NCBI RefSeq assembly: GCF_018449695.1
Contig: NZ_JAAVUY010000003.1
Span: 310,001-374,000 of the forward strand
Direction of reading: 5' to 3'
Length of the DNA stretch: 64,000 nt
From: Bradyrhizobium sp. dw_411
GTDB lineage: Bacteria > Pseudomonadota > Alphaproteobacteria > Rhizobiales > Xanthobacteraceae
Shown here: piece after piece, positions 18,437 to 28,302 of the stretch
How positions within the stretch are numbered: the first letter of the stretch is position 1
Layout: every line of letters begins with the position of its first letter
The notes under the pieces: model-generated
Database searches by the model: none
Told to the model about the DNA's origin: nothing
What the model saw: the letters and a program-made list of their open reading frames with translations, nothing else
Translations under genes and position numbers: made by a program

Positions 18437-18874
18437 TCAGGTGCCTGCCTTGTCGCCGCGCTGAATCTGAACGGAAATCGCTTCGGTTCGGGCCAGCAGC
18501 GCCCGGACAATGATCATTTCGGCCTGGTCCATGGCCAGCAGTGCGATCTCGACCGCAACGGCTGCGCAACGTTCGCAGCGATCAGCGCGCGCGTGCAACT
18601 GGCCGCTCTGACGTTTCTGCTTCCATTCGGCGAGCCTTTCGGCCGATTCGTTGCGTTCCTCGTCCATCCATCGCTCAAACTCGCTGTGCGCGGCGATGGT
18701 CCGCGCGCGGTTTTGCTCTGCGCCATCCTCGATTTGGCCCAGTCGCTCGCGCAATTGTGCCTCGTCGTTGCTTTCGCTCTCATAGATCAGAAAATTGAAG
18801 CGATCGAAGCTTGCTGCAATCCCGGAAACGTTCAACCAGAGATCCTCGCGAAGTTTTTCGATATTGCCGTTCAT
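18437..18874 (-). CDS. Hypothetical charged helical protein
   Basis: 145 residues, not recognised. It is rich in Glu, Arg and Ala and predicted mostly helical (for example RERLGQIEDGAEQNR and ESAERLAEWKQKRQ), possibly coiled coil. A CERC pair lies near residue 100. There is no signal peptide or membrane segment. It is isolated, with a 245-bp gap to the LysR stop and about 490 bp to the next gene. The good coding bias for its strand and the ATG start are the only support. Confidence 0.5.
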   Translation of the reverse strand: MNGNIEKLREDLWLNVSGIAASFDRFNFLIYESESNDEAQLRERLGQIEDGAEQNRARTIAAHSEFERWMDEERNESAERLAEWKQKRQSGQLHARADRCERCAAVAVEIALLAMDQAEMIIVRALLARTEAISVQIQRGDKAGT

Positions 18875-19362
18875 GGGCTATCCGCCTTCGGTGTGCGTCT
18901 TCCGCAGGGCAGTCTCGATCATTGCAACAGCCCGGCCGAATAAATCGCGCCAAATCCTTGCAAAGGCCGCCGCATTCGGCCGACGCATGTGGCAATTGCA
19001 CAGCCGTGGAGGTTCGAGCTTACGGTCAGGCTGGATGCTCGGTTGCTGCCGGCGATGAGGCGACCAGCTTTGCCTCCGAGAACCCGTTGCGGCCGGAAGT
19101 ATGGTTCAGCAGCATTTGGTGCGATTTGGCGATCTTTGGCTAGCTTAACTCGAAGCGGTGCATTCAAGATTGTAGCAACGCAACGGGAAGCAGCGAACTG
19201 GGGACATACGAGCGGCGTTGAGGATCGACGTTACTGTTTGTGGCGTCTGTCGACCTGCTCCAATCCGAGAGTTTCCATGACCGCTCCGAGCCGGACGTCC
19301 ACCGGTCCCAATTGACTGGTGTTGAAGCTTCGTATGTTTCGTTGGAACCGTAGAGTAATCGG
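18875..19362. other. 488-bp gap before CoA transferase
   Basis: I see no convincing gene in this stretch. It carries GCATTTGGTGCGATTTGG at 19112-19129, which resembles sites at 23182-23199 (before the second long CoA transferase) and, more weakly, 21223-21249 (before the porin). It may be a long upstream regulatory region. Confidence 0.4.
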
Positions 19363-20946
19363 ATGATCAATAATACCTTCCAGAGGATCGCATTCGAGTC
19401 GGTCGCAAAAGCGCTGCCGTTTTCAATCGACCCCGCAAAAATTACTGTTGAAGCCGGGCTGTCCTATACGATCAGCCCGGTCAAGGCGCACGATTTCGCG
19501 GCCGGCATCATGGCCGCCTTTGGCTCGGTGGTTGAACGTATCGGTGTCTTGCGCGGCCTCCCGGCGCAAACGATGAAGCTGAACCGTCGCCGCTGTGGGC
19601 TGCTTCTTAATTCGGGCCAGCTGCAATTCCTGAACGGCTATGGCTGCCTGATGGACACCTGGCCGATCGGGCCTGACAACGGAACCTATCGCGCCAAGGA
19701 CGGCCGTCATGTCACGGTCATCGGACTCCATCCGCATTTGCGCGACGCCTTGCTGGAGTATTTTCAATGTCCAAACTCGGCCCGCGCGTTGCAAGCCGCC
19801 ATCGAGAAAAAGCCGGCGCAGCAAATCGAAGACGAGATGGCCGCACTCCGTCTTCCGGCAGGGATCGTGCGCAGCCCGGACGAATGGCTGGCGCATCCGC
19901 AAGGTGCCGCGACAGCTAAGCTTCCCATGATCGATATCAGCCAACGCGGAAATGCGGGCAATCGACGCCTTGGCAACGCAAGGCACCGACCGCTCGAAGG
20001 CGTTAAAGTGGTCGAACTCGCGCATCTCGTTGCCGGTCCCACTGTCGGACGCCTGCTGGCGGAGCAGGGCGCCGAGGTGATCAAGGTGCAGCCCCCAATC
20101 GGCGACTGGGTGCTGCCGCTGTGGCTGGATGTCAACTGGGGCAAGAAGAGCATTCTGCTGGATATCAAGAGCGGCCGAGGTAAAGCGCGTCTGATCGAAC
20201 TGCTCAGTGGCGCCGACGTGCTTGTCAACAGCAATTCGCCGGGCGCGCTGGAACGCCTTGGTCTGGATGAAGCGGCGCTGCGCCAGATCAATCCCGGTCT
20301 GATTTATGCCGGTGCTTCGTATGCTTCCGCCTCGACGCCGTGGCATGACCGAAAAGGCTTCGAGCAGATCGGTCAGGCCGTTTCCGGCCTGATGCACGCC
20401 AATTCCGAGGGCATGACGGCGCCGACGCTGATTTCCGTGCTGATCAACGACTATATGACCGGATATCTCGCCGCGATCGGCGCGATTGCGGCACTCGCCG
20501 AGCGCGAAGAGAGGGGCGGCTACTGGAATGTGAGCGCATCGCTGACGCGCTGCGCCGCAATGGCCGTCACACTCGTCGAGCCGCGCAACGCCGAAGCATA
20601 CGCGCCGGTATCGGTGCAGGATATGATCGATCACGGCGTCGATCAGGTGACGCCGCTGGGGACGTTCACCCGGCTCGCATCGGCTGTCGAATTCAGCCAC
20701 ACACCTTCAATGGCGACGCTGCCCACGGGAATTCCCGGAAGCCATCCGGATACAACGACGTGGTCGGAGGTGACGGGTGCCGGCGCATCGGATGACCTGC
20801 CGCATTACCCGTCGCGTGTCGCCCGACTCGGAGGCATTAGAAATCTGGTGCCAGGACACGGCATCGAGGATCGCGGTGACGGCGGAGGCGGGCTCAGCCT
20901 CGCCTCCAAACAGTTGTTCGAAATTATTGCTGCGAGCCGCGCCTGA
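19363..20946 (+). CDS. Long family III CoA transferase (permuted two-part)
   Basis: 527 residues. Residues from about 45 to 190 resemble the C-terminal lobe of a CaiB-type enzyme (HDFAAGIMAAFGSVVERIG; RAKDGRHVTVIGLHPHLRDA). A complete N-terminal lobe follows from about 208 (LEGVKVVELAHLVAGPTVGR) with the nucleophilic Asp in VLINDYMTGYLAAIG. This order matches a known group of about 480-residue CoA transferases. The last 50 or so residues (after SHPDTTTWSE) look unlike the family, so a frameshift near 20790 may have replaced the original tail. The substrate is unknown; the OprB-type porin lies downstream. Confidence 0.8.
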   Translation: MINNTFQRIAFESVAKALPFSIDPAKITVEAGLSYTISPVKAHDFAAGIMAAFGSVVERIGVLRGLPAQTMKLNRRRCGLLLNSGQLQFLNGYGCLMDTWPIGPDNGTYRAKDGRHVTVIGLHPHLRDALLEYFQCPNSARALQAAIEKKPAQQIEDEMAALRLPAGIVRSPDEWLAHPQGAATAKLPMIDISQRGNAGNRRLGNARHRPLEGVKVVELAHLVAGPTVGRLLAEQGAEVIKVQPPIGDWVLPLWLDVNWGKKSILLDIKSGRGKARLIELLSGADVLVNSNSPGALERLGLDEAALRQINPGLIYAGASYASASTPWHDRKGFEQIGQAVSGLMHANSEGMTAPTLISVLINDYMTGYLAAIGAIAALAEREERGGYWNVSASLTRCAAMAVTLVEPRNAEAYAPVSVQDMIDHGVDQVTPLGTFTRLASAVEFSHTPSMATLPTGIPGSHPDTTTWSEVTGAGASDDLPHYPSRVARLGGIRNLVPGHGIEDRGDGGGGLSLASKQLFEIIAASRA

Positions 20947-21337
20947 ACGGGGTTTGGCCGCGGCGGCAATGAGAAAACAGCATGGCCCGATCGGCTTCTT
21001 TGCCCTCATTCTTTCTCCCATTATGCGAGGAGCACCTTTGCTCGCCGCAGGTCGGTGGTGTCGAATTTCTTCGGTGAATTTCGCGCGTTGAGGCGCGCCT
21101 GCTCGTTGCGCCAGTCGAGTGGCGCTGCAGCGATATCAGCTTTGAGATTGCCGAGTTCCCGTTCGACCGGCTCGCGATCCAACGCTTGCCGCCGCTCGAT
21201 CGCATCTGTGCGGAAGTGGCTAGAGTTGTTGGAGATTTGGAATGATTTATCGAAATTTGTAGCTCTTGATTCAGAACCCCGCTCCGCGCGCAGTAGACCC
21301 CGAAAAAGCGAAAGCAGTGTCGAACGGGGTGGCGTCA
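20947..21337. other. 391-bp gap before porin
   Basis: No gene is convincing here. Minus-strand open frames exist, but none has a recognisable family or ribosome site. The motif GATTTGGAATGATTTA at 21234-21249, about 100 bp before the porin start, recurs at 23193-23208 with one change. Confidence 0.35.
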
Positions 21338-22936
21338 ATGAAAGAAAAATATATCGGGCTTGGCCTTTCGGTTGGTCTGCTGTTGTGTGCAACGGCGGCT
21401 CGCGCCGACGAGGGGCTGAACGGGTTTGGCCGTCTCGCCGGTGAAACGCCGGGTCAATCTCAGAAGCCGCCGCTGCCCCCCCGCAAGGCTCGGAAGCCCG
21501 CGGTGTCCTCCGGTAAAATCGTTCCCGCCGCGGCCGACCCGTTCGGGCCTGTTCCGACGGACAAGGTGTCGCTGGCGAACGTGGCGCCCGCCCTGATTCC
21601 TTTTTTCAACAACGCGCCCGTCTTCGGACTGCCGGGAACCGTCACCGGCGACATCTGGAGCCGCACGCAATTACTCGGCGATTGGGGCGGCGCGCGAACG
21701 GATCTGGCGCGCAAAGGCTTCTTCTTCGATATCTACTCGACGAGCTACTATCAAGATGTCACCTCCGGCGGCCTAAAGACCGGCGGCGCATTCGTTCAGA
21801 ACACCCAGATTTCGATAAATGTGGACACCGGCCGGGCCGGTCTCTGGTCCGGCGGTTTGATCCATTTCACCGCGCAGTCCCGCACCGGAGACAATCCGCC
21901 AAATACGTTCACGGCGGGTTCGTTCGTGCCTCAATACACCGGCCTGGTATTGCCCGATCCGCTGCTCGCCAACAACATTCTTCCGTCCGAATATTTTCTG
22001 GTCCAGGCGTTGAGCAAGCAATTCAGCGTCGTGTTGGGGAAGATCAGCGACGTCTTCATCCCCGATCAGACGTCATTCGCGAACAGCTACAAATATTATT
22101 TTTCGAATTTCAACTTTAACAAGAACCCGATGACGACCAATTTCTACGATCCGACGGCGCTCGCCGCGTTGGGCGTGTGGGCTTTCAGTCCGCAGTTCGC
22201 GATCGCCGGCGGCGTGCTCGATCCCAATACCAAGGCGGACAATCTCGCCTCCAACGCCTTCGACCGCGTCAATCTCTATTTGACGTCGGTCACGTCGTAT
22301 AATGTCGGGGGACTGCCGGGGCAATTTTCGCCCGCGTTCAACTGGTCCAACAAGCCCAAGCTTGATCTGGAAATGCCGTTCGGTCGTCTGACTTCTTTGC
22401 CGGCGGTGACTCAGGCCGTCGGCGGGCTGCTCGGCGCGAATTCCTTCGTTGGCTTACCGACCAACTTCAAGGGTGAAAGCTGGTTCGCAATCGCCAATGT
22501 CTCGCAATATCTTTTTGTAAAGGACGATCCGGCAACCGTCGCGGCAAAACTCAAGAGCGGGCAGGTGGTCAACGGCATCGGCGTCTTTGCGCGGGTCGGA
22601 TATGCGCCTGAGGAAACCAACACCGTCACGCGCGATGCCAGTATCGCCCTGTTTGCTCATGGACTGTTCGAGGCGAGGCAATACGACAGTTTCGGCATCG
22701 GCGTTTACTACAATCAGATCAGCAACGACTTCAAGAATGACATCGTGCAGCTCACGCGGGGCACTTCCTCCGCAAGCGACGAGACCGGGATGGAAGTCTT
22801 CTATGATTTCGCCATCACGCCGGCTGTGCGCCTGATCCCGAGCTATCAGCATATCTGGCATCCGCTGAGCGCCGAAGTCGCGCAGCAACACACCAGCGCC
22901 GACGTATTACAGACCCGCCTTACTGTGGCGTGGTGA
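21338..22936 (+). CDS. OprB-type carbohydrate-selective porin
   Basis: 532 residues from ATG 21338. This start is chosen because it gives a clean signal peptide (KYIGLGLSVGLLLCATAARA) with GGGGTGG just upstream; the frame is open a further 24 codons. After a Pro/Lys-rich linker the OprB barrel starts with LGDWGGARTDLARKGFFFDI and shows alternating strands through SYQHIWHPL near the end. The terminal Trp (TVAW) suits outer-membrane insertion. It should let sugars or other small solutes cross the outer membrane. It is flanked by two long CoA transferases on the same strand, separated by large gaps. Confidence 0.87.
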   Translation: MKEKYIGLGLSVGLLLCATAARADEGLNGFGRLAGETPGQSQKPPLPPRKARKPAVSSGKIVPAAADPFGPVPTDKVSLANVAPALIPFFNNAPVFGLPGTVTGDIWSRTQLLGDWGGARTDLARKGFFFDIYSTSYYQDVTSGGLKTGGAFVQNTQISINVDTGRAGLWSGGLIHFTAQSRTGDNPPNTFTAGSFVPQYTGLVLPDPLLANNILPSEYFLVQALSKQFSVVLGKISDVFIPDQTSFANSYKYYFSNFNFNKNPMTTNFYDPTALAALGVWAFSPQFAIAGGVLDPNTKADNLASNAFDRVNLYLTSVTSYNVGGLPGQFSPAFNWSNKPKLDLEMPFGRLTSLPAVTQAVGGLLGANSFVGLPTNFKGESWFAIANVSQYLFVKDDPATVAAKLKSGQVVNGIGVFARVGYAPEETNTVTRDASIALFAHGLFEARQYDSFGIGVYYNQISNDFKNDIVQLTRGTSSASDETGMEVFYDFAITPAVRLIPSYQHIWHPLSAEVAQQHTSADVLQTRLTVAW

Positions 22937-23269
22937 ACCAAGCCATGCCCTACGAACCTTAATTCATTCCCCACGACAAAACGAAGCTTGGGCTGTATCG
23001 GCCGCATCATTTCATCGTCTTTGCATTCCTGGTCATCCGACGGTTGCCGCTCGACTGGATTGGTCAGCGGCGCCGCAATCACGATCATGATTGCGCTGGG
23101 TATTGTCGTTCATGGTCGGAAAATATCGACAAGGTGTCGAAATCGATTTTGGCAAATTCGTTGGCTATCGCGGAGTGACCGGCATTTGCGGCGATTTGGA
23201 ACGATTTACTGGGTTTGACACAACGGCGCTGCCAAGGTTGTCGCACGGTGCCAACCAATAGTAGCGAGA
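22937..23269. other. 333-bp gap before second CoA transferase
   Basis: No gene is seen. It holds GAAATCGATTT at 23139-23149, an 11/12 match to the LacI operator core, and the GCATTTGCGGCGATTTGG motif at 23182-23199 shared with the gap before 19363. Both could be regulatory; the first may be chance. Confidence 0.35.
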
Positions 23270-24742
23270 ATGTACGTTATGGATGAAGTGAAATCGTCGC
23301 AGGGAGCTTCTGCTACCGGCAGTGAATTTAATATCAACGGCGCGCTGGATCGATTCCTGGACGGCATTGGTCTCTCTTGTGCCGGCACCGGTGGGGCCAT
23401 TGAGTTTATCGGTGCAGATCCGATCTTCGAAAGCCGCCATCGGATCGGCGCCTGCATGGCGATTCCGATGATGGGCGCGGCGGTCGGCGCCGCAACAGTC
23501 TGGGAAATGCGTACGGGACGCGGTCAGGATCTGTCGCTCGATTTGCGAAAGGCGATCCACGGCGTCAATCCCGTCTACAGGTTCAAGCCGACGGTCAATG
23601 GCAACGCCTACCAAGCGCCCTACACCCAGGGCAATCATATGCTCTTCGATTTATATCTCACCAAAGATGGGCGCTGGGTGCTTCCGACAGGTGCATATCC
23701 GCACATGACGGCGGAGTGGTGCGCATTGCTCCGTTGTTCTCACGAGAAGAACAGCATCGCCAATGCAATCCTGAAATGGGACGCATTGGAGCTGGATGAG
23801 GTCGCAGCAGAAAATAACATGATCTTCGCGGTGTGCCGATCCGAGGAGGAATGGGCCCGTCATCTGCAAGGCGAATTATTGGCATCCAAGCCGTTGATCG
23901 AGATCGAAAAAATAGCTGATAGTGATCCAGAGCCATTTGGTCCGGCCGATCGTCCGTTTTCGGGGCTGCGCGTATTGTCGGCAACCCATGTGATTGCCGG
24001 CAATGTAACTTCGCGGACGCTGGCCGAGCAGGGGGCTGAAGTTTTGCAAATTGCCCATCCTCAGGAGTTTGAACACGAGTTCTTCGCGATCGACCCGACG
24101 GCGGGGCATCGATCAACATGGCTTGATCTTAAATCGCCGGAGGGAAACAAGCGTGGTCACGCCTTGGCTGCCAACGCTGACGTGTTCGTCGACAGCTATC
24201 GTGGACGAAGCATGAGCAATCTCGGCTTTTCGCCGCAGGAACTGGCTGCGAGGCGTCCAGGCATCATCTATTGTTCCGTCCGTTGTTATGGTTATGACGG
24301 GCCATGGGCCAATCGCGGCGGTTTCGATATGGAAGCGTTATGCGTGAGCGGCTTCACCTTCCACGAAGGTACGCCCGACCGGCCGAAGTTTCCGCCTACC
24401 TACGTCATGAACGATTATATCGCCGGCTATATGGGGGCCGCCGGCGTGACGGCAGCGCTGATCCGCCGCGCCCGAGAGGGTGGCAGTTATCACGTCAAGA
24501 TTTGTCTGACCCGTAATTCGATGTGGTATCCGACGCTTGGTCTGCTGGATCGCGGCGATCAAGATTTCAGCGGCGAGCAGCACAAATTACTGGCGCCGGA
24601 CGCGATCACGCGGCAGACGCCGTATGGCGAGGTTTTTCGGCTTGCTCCGGCGGTGCATTTCTCGGAGACGGCAGGCGATTGGAACGAGCCGATCCTGACG
24701 GTGAGGGGCTCGTGCAAACCGGAGTGGTTGGCGGCGCGGTAG
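23270..24742 (+). CDS. Long family III CoA transferase (permuted two-part)
   Basis: 490 residues with the same layout as the 19363 product. A C-lobe-like first part (AAVGAATVWEMRTGRGQDLS; YLTKDGRWVLPTGAYPHM) is followed by an N-lobe starting near residue 235 (FSGLRVLSATHVIAGNVTSR). The nucleophilic Asp is in VMNDYIAGYMGAAG. The start may be ATG 23270 or ATG 23279. The function is CoA transfer between carboxylates, substrate unknown. Its stop lies 24 bp from the convergent end of the large regulator gene. Confidence 0.83.
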   Translation: MYVMDEVKSSQGASATGSEFNINGALDRFLDGIGLSCAGTGGAIEFIGADPIFESRHRIGACMAIPMMGAAVGAATVWEMRTGRGQDLSLDLRKAIHGVNPVYRFKPTVNGNAYQAPYTQGNHMLFDLYLTKDGRWVLPTGAYPHMTAEWCALLRCSHEKNSIANAILKWDALELDEVAAENNMIFAVCRSEEEWARHLQGELLASKPLIEIEKIADSDPEPFGPADRPFSGLRVLSATHVIAGNVTSRTLAEQGAEVLQIAHPQEFEHEFFAIDPTAGHRSTWLDLKSPEGNKRGHALAANADVFVDSYRGRSMSNLGFSPQELAARRPGIIYCSVRCYGYDGPWANRGGFDMEALCVSGFTFHEGTPDRPKFPPTYVMNDYIAGYMGAAGVTAALIRRAREGGSYHVKICLTRNSMWYPTLGLLDRGDQDFSGEQHKLLAPDAITRQTPYGEVFRLAPAVHFSETAGDWNEPILTVRGSCKPEWLAAR

Positions 24743-24766
24743 CAAACAAGGAGGTTTCGTGTCGAT

Positions 24767-27694
24767 TCAAACGGCCCATTCTTCGAGCAGCGATCTTGCA
24801 TGCCGAAGAGTGGCCGTCCCGAAACCCTCGGTGAACTTTCGATAGACACGGTCCAGTTCGGCATATGCGTCGCCTCGGCGATATTGCCCGGCGTAAAGGT
24901 GACCGAGGCTCACCGCGGCTCGCAATTCCCAGGCGAGCCCGCGCTGCCGGCTCCCGAGATCGAGGGATCGACGAAACAGGTGCTCGGCTGCGGGAGCGTT
25001 GGCTGCACCCGCCAGAAGGAGAATTTCTCCTTTGATCCGCATCGCTTCCGGCATCCACCAAAACGCATCGTTACGCTCCGATCTCCTCAGGGCTTCATCG
25101 GCTGCCGCGAGAGCCTCCTCGAAGCGGCCGCGGGACGCGACCACCTCGGCCAGATAGTCGAGGAACGGCACATAGACATTGTCGTATTGTGCCTCGCGAA
25201 ATCTTTCGAGGCCGCTACGAAGCATTTGCTCGGCCAGCGCCAAATTACCGCGTGTGGCATGCAGCCGTCCCTCATATGCAATCCCGCTGGCAAGATAGCT
25301 CTCCAGACTACCCTTTTCGGCGGTCGCCTTGAGCTCGGAAATAGCCGATTTCACGCCCTCCAGGTCTTCAAGGACGATGGAAATAGGGCACCCGCACCAG
25401 GTCAGCGCCTGACACAGCGAGGTGGGATTTCCGGTCGCAACTGCGTCCGCGTGAACCTTCTGGAGCGCCTGCTGCGACTGGTCGAACAATCCCTGATGCA
25501 GCAGCGCCCGCCCGCTCGCGCACTGAGCGTAGATCGAGTGATCCAGACCCCAATGGACTATCGTGCGTTGGGCCGCGACGGTACGGCGCTGCGCTTTGCT
25601 CGAATATCTGAGAGCCTCATCATACTCACCCAAAAAGAACAGCGAGGCGGCATTGATGCTGTCTGCTATGGAAATGGCGACCGCGTCGTTGCTTTTCTGC
25701 GCGAGCGCGTCGCATTGCCGCGCCAACACCGTCGCGCGCCGGAAATCTCCGAGCCGATGATGAAATACCATAAGGCCGACAAGCGCGCGCAACTGCCAGG
25801 TTGGAGCGTCGAGCTGCTCGGCGAGCTCGCAGGCTCTCGTCAGCGCGGTACCGACCTGGCTGTTCATTCCTTGTGTGAACATAAGCGAGAGCCCGAAGGC
25901 CGTCTGCAGCACCATTTCGGCATGCGTGCCGAGATCGGTGGCATCGAGTATGTCCAGCACTTTACTCGTCCAGCCGCGGCATTCGGTCAACAGCGACCTC
26001 TCAAGCCAGATCGGCACGCAGCCTGCCGCCAATGCGACGGCGATTGAACTGTCGCCGCCGGAACTCAATACCCAATTGAGTGCCGCGCGCACGTTATCGA
26101 GATCGTATGGATAGTTGACCGCAAGGGTGCCTTCGCTGCCGGCGCGCGAAATGGCATCAATGGTCGTTCGATAATAGACCGCGTGGCGCCGCGCGATCAG
26201 GTCGGCGTCTTCGCTCTCATTGAGTTTGACCCAGGCGAAGGCTCGTGTGATCTCGAGCAGACGGAAGCGAGCGCCCAAATCGCTGGCCTCGGCGGCAACC
26301 AGCGATTTCATGACCAGGTTCGCGATGCTGCTGGCGATGTCAGGACTGCTGCCGTCATCTTCGAGCACAACGGCGGCAGCGGCCTCCAGGGTGAAGCCAT
26401 TTGCAAAGATCGCCAGACGCCGGAAGATCGTTCGCTCGGCCGGACCAAGAAGCTGATAGCTCCAGTCAAGCGCCGCGCTGATGGTCCTGTGCCGTGGCAG
26501 CGTGCGCCGCTGAGTTCCGTCCAACAGATACAGGTGGTCCTCGATACGCTTCGCCAGCCCCTGGACGCCGAATGTATCGACGCGACTCGCCGCGAGTTCG
26601 ATGGCGAGGGGATTTCCGTCCAGCTTGCGGCAGATGCGGGCGGCGTATGGTGCGTCGGCGTCATTCAATTCGAAATCGCTTGCCGCGGCTGCTGCGCGTT
26701 CGGCAAACAGTTGAACCGCCGAGAATTGGAGTGCCTCGGCTGCGCGTAGCCCGATCAGGGAGTCGGGAAGTTCCAGCGCTGACAGCCGGTAGACGTGCTC
26801 GCCTTCGATGCGCAACGGCTCGCGGCTGGTCGCCAGGATACGGACGCCACGCGAGCCTTTCAAAATCGTGCTGGCGAGATCCGCCGTGGCTTCGATGACG
26901 TGCTCGCAATTGTCGAATACGAGCAGCATTTTCTTGTCGCGCAGCGCGGTGATCAGCGTGGGAAGTACCTCGTCGGAGCGAATCTCCAGTTGCATTTCCG
27001 AGGCTAGTGCGGCGGGTACGAGCGAAGAGCTGACGACCGGTGCCAGATCGATAAACCAGATTCCATGGTCGTAGGCAGGGAGCAACTCCTCGGCTGCGCT
27101 GAGGGCGACCGCGGTCTTCCCGATGCCTGCGGCCCCCGTCAGGGTAAGGAGCCGCTGTGTCGAAAGACGATGCGTAACTTCTTTCAGAATCGTGGCTCGG
27201 CCGATCAGGCGTGTTAGCTGCACGGGCAGGTTATTCGGCGCTGTCTTCACTTGCAGGTCGGCTGGCGCGGGTGCGTCGGCAAATGTGATGGGAGCGACGA
27301 ACCGATAACCTCGACCGGGGCTGTTGACGATATACCGGGCGGCCGACTGTCCGTCGCCAAGCGTGCGACGCAAGGCGGCGATGTGCACGGTAAGGTTGGC
27401 TTCCACCACAAGCGTATCGGGCCAGACGATGTTCACGAGATCGCGTTTGCTGACCAGGTCACCGGCCCGATCCGTCAGCGCGACCAACAGGTCCAGCGCT
27501 CTGCTGCCGAGGCGTACGGGCTTGTCGCCTTCGAAAAGCAGTCGTTCGGAGGCAAACAAGCGGAATGGCCCAAACAGCAGAGCACGTCCCTCGGGAACCG
27601 CAGCTTGGTCGCTCACGCCTGCCTCGCTCTCGGCATGTCTAAATCGTCTGATTTCAGGCGTTCTTCGCGCGGGCTGGGTGGACCGCAAGACCAT
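24767..27694 (-). CDS. Winged-helix / NB-ARC-like ATPase / TPR regulator
   Basis: 975 residues. An OmpR-type DNA-binding domain comes first (FGPFRLFASERLLFEG to SPGRGYRFVAPI, about 40-135). A STAND-type ATPase follows with Walker A LTGAAGIGKTAVAL and Walker B KMLLVFDNCEH, then a long C-terminal half of TPR-like helical repeats (GLFDQSQQALQKVHAD; GRFEEALAAADEALRR). Such proteins sense a ligand through the repeats and switch DNA binding with nucleotide state. The start is supported by CGGAGG just upstream of ATG 27694. No obvious target operon is adjacent. Confidence 0.87.
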   Translation of the reverse strand: MVLRSTQPARRTPEIRRFRHAESEAGVSDQAAVPEGRALLFGPFRLFASERLLFEGDKPVRLGSRALDLLVALTDRAGDLVSKRDLVNIVWPDTLVVEANLTVHIAALRRTLGDGQSAARYIVNSPGRGYRFVAPITFADAPAPADLQVKTAPNNLPVQLTRLIGRATILKEVTHRLSTQRLLTLTGAAGIGKTAVALSAAEELLPAYDHGIWFIDLAPVVSSSLVPAALASEMQLEIRSDEVLPTLITALRDKKMLLVFDNCEHVIEATADLASTILKGSRGVRILATSREPLRIEGEHVYRLSALELPDSLIGLRAAEALQFSAVQLFAERAAAAASDFELNDADAPYAARICRKLDGNPLAIELAASRVDTFGVQGLAKRIEDHLYLLDGTQRRTLPRHRTISAALDWSYQLLGPAERTIFRRLAIFANGFTLEAAAAVVLEDDGSSPDIASSIANLVMKSLVAAEASDLGARFRLLEITRAFAWVKLNESEDADLIARRHAVYYRTTIDAISRAGSEGTLAVNYPYDLDNVRAALNWVLSSGGDSSIAVALAAGCVPIWLERSLLTECRGWTSKVLDILDATDLGTHAEMVLQTAFGLSLMFTQGMNSQVGTALTRACELAEQLDAPTWQLRALVGLMVFHHRLGDFRRATVLARQCDALAQKSNDAVAISIADSINAASLFFLGEYDEALRYSSKAQRRTVAAQRTIVHWGLDHSIYAQCASGRALLHQGLFDQSQQALQKVHADAVATGNPTSLCQALTWCGCPISIVLEDLEGVKSAISELKATAEKGSLESYLASGIAYEGRLHATRGNLALAEQMLRSGLERFREAQYDNVYVPFLDYLAEVVASRGRFEEALAAADEALRRSERNDAFWWMPEAMRIKGEILLLAGAANAPAAEHLFRRSLDLGSRQRGLAWELRAAVSLGHLYAGQYRRGDAYAELDRVYRKFTEGFGTATLRHARSLLEEWAV

Positions 27695-27863
27695 GGGTAC
27701 CTCCGACCGGACGATGTCGATTGTCCCCGCCCGGGTCTTTTACGATTCGGACCAATTTTGTCTAAGAGTCACAAACAGGGGCTACTCTTGCCTCGTTTGG
27801 CCTCGCGCCGGCTGTGGGACGCGCCGGCCGTTGAATTGCGACGCGCTCAGCGTTCTCGGCTGC

Positions 27864-28118
27864 TTATTTTGGCTTCGCTTCAAAAACGGCCCTGCAGTCC
27901 GGGTTTAGATGTGCTGTGTTGCGTTGAAGGCACGCCGTTATCGCCGCATGATCCGGAATGAATTGCTGGCAAAGGCGAAAAACATCCGGTTTGCAGGCAT
28001 TGCGCTGTGCCAGCGTGCCTTCCTCGGCATGCAACGTTGCATTTGTAGCGATAAGAATAACGGCAGCCGAAAAGCAGCAAATCGAGGTCGCGTAAGACGG
28101 CCTGGCGTGAGATTTCAT
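27864..28118 (-). CDS. Small secreted cysteine-motif protein
   Basis: 84 residues from ATG 28118, chosen over the longer frame because it opens a signal peptide (ICCFSAAVILIATNATLHA). The mature part of about 50 residues has the pattern C-x3-V-x-R-LCQQF-IPDHAAITACL then PDCRAVF, giving four Cys that could form two disulfides. This Cys-repeat type is common in bradyrhizobial secreted proteins, but the function is unknown. A ~92-bp upstream block at 28211-28302 is shared with the adenylate cyclase gene. Confidence 0.65.
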   Translation of the reverse strand: MKSHARPSYATSICCFSAAVILIATNATLHAEEGTLAQRNACKPDVFRLCQQFIPDHAAITACLQRNTAHLNPDCRAVFEAKPK

Positions 28119-28210
28119 GGAATGTCTTCTCGCTAGTGGAATCAGCCAACACAGAGCCTGCAAACGGGACGTGAGCTGGTAGATATCCGCTTGTCAGCCT
28201 GCTTTATGTG

Positions 28211-28302
28211 GTGACCATGCTCGCCGGTGACCGACGCGGCCAATAAATCCCGGCAAAGTGTTGCTAATCTTTACGAACGGCTGGGGTCTGTCGCCGGCGC
28301 GA
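28211..28302. repeat. Upstream repeat copy A (~92 bp, direct)
   Basis: It aligns without gaps to 30314-30405 at an offset of 2103 bp, roughly 80-85% identical by eye. The best run is CGGCCAATAAATC and ACGAACGGCTGGG. It lies 93 bp upstream of the 28118 start; copy B lies 99 bp upstream of the 30215 start, both in the same orientation relative to the gene. This suggests a duplicated promoter or regulatory region. Confidence 0.75.

Noticed and set aside
19423..20700. A 425-codon minus-strand frame inside the first long CoA transferase.
   Set aside because: Shadow of a gene with clear CaiB motifs; no start signal or homology.
21021..21392. A 123-codon minus-strand frame before the porin gene.
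   Set aside because: It overlaps the porin signal peptide; the C-terminal part looks protein-like but no family or ribosome site could be named.
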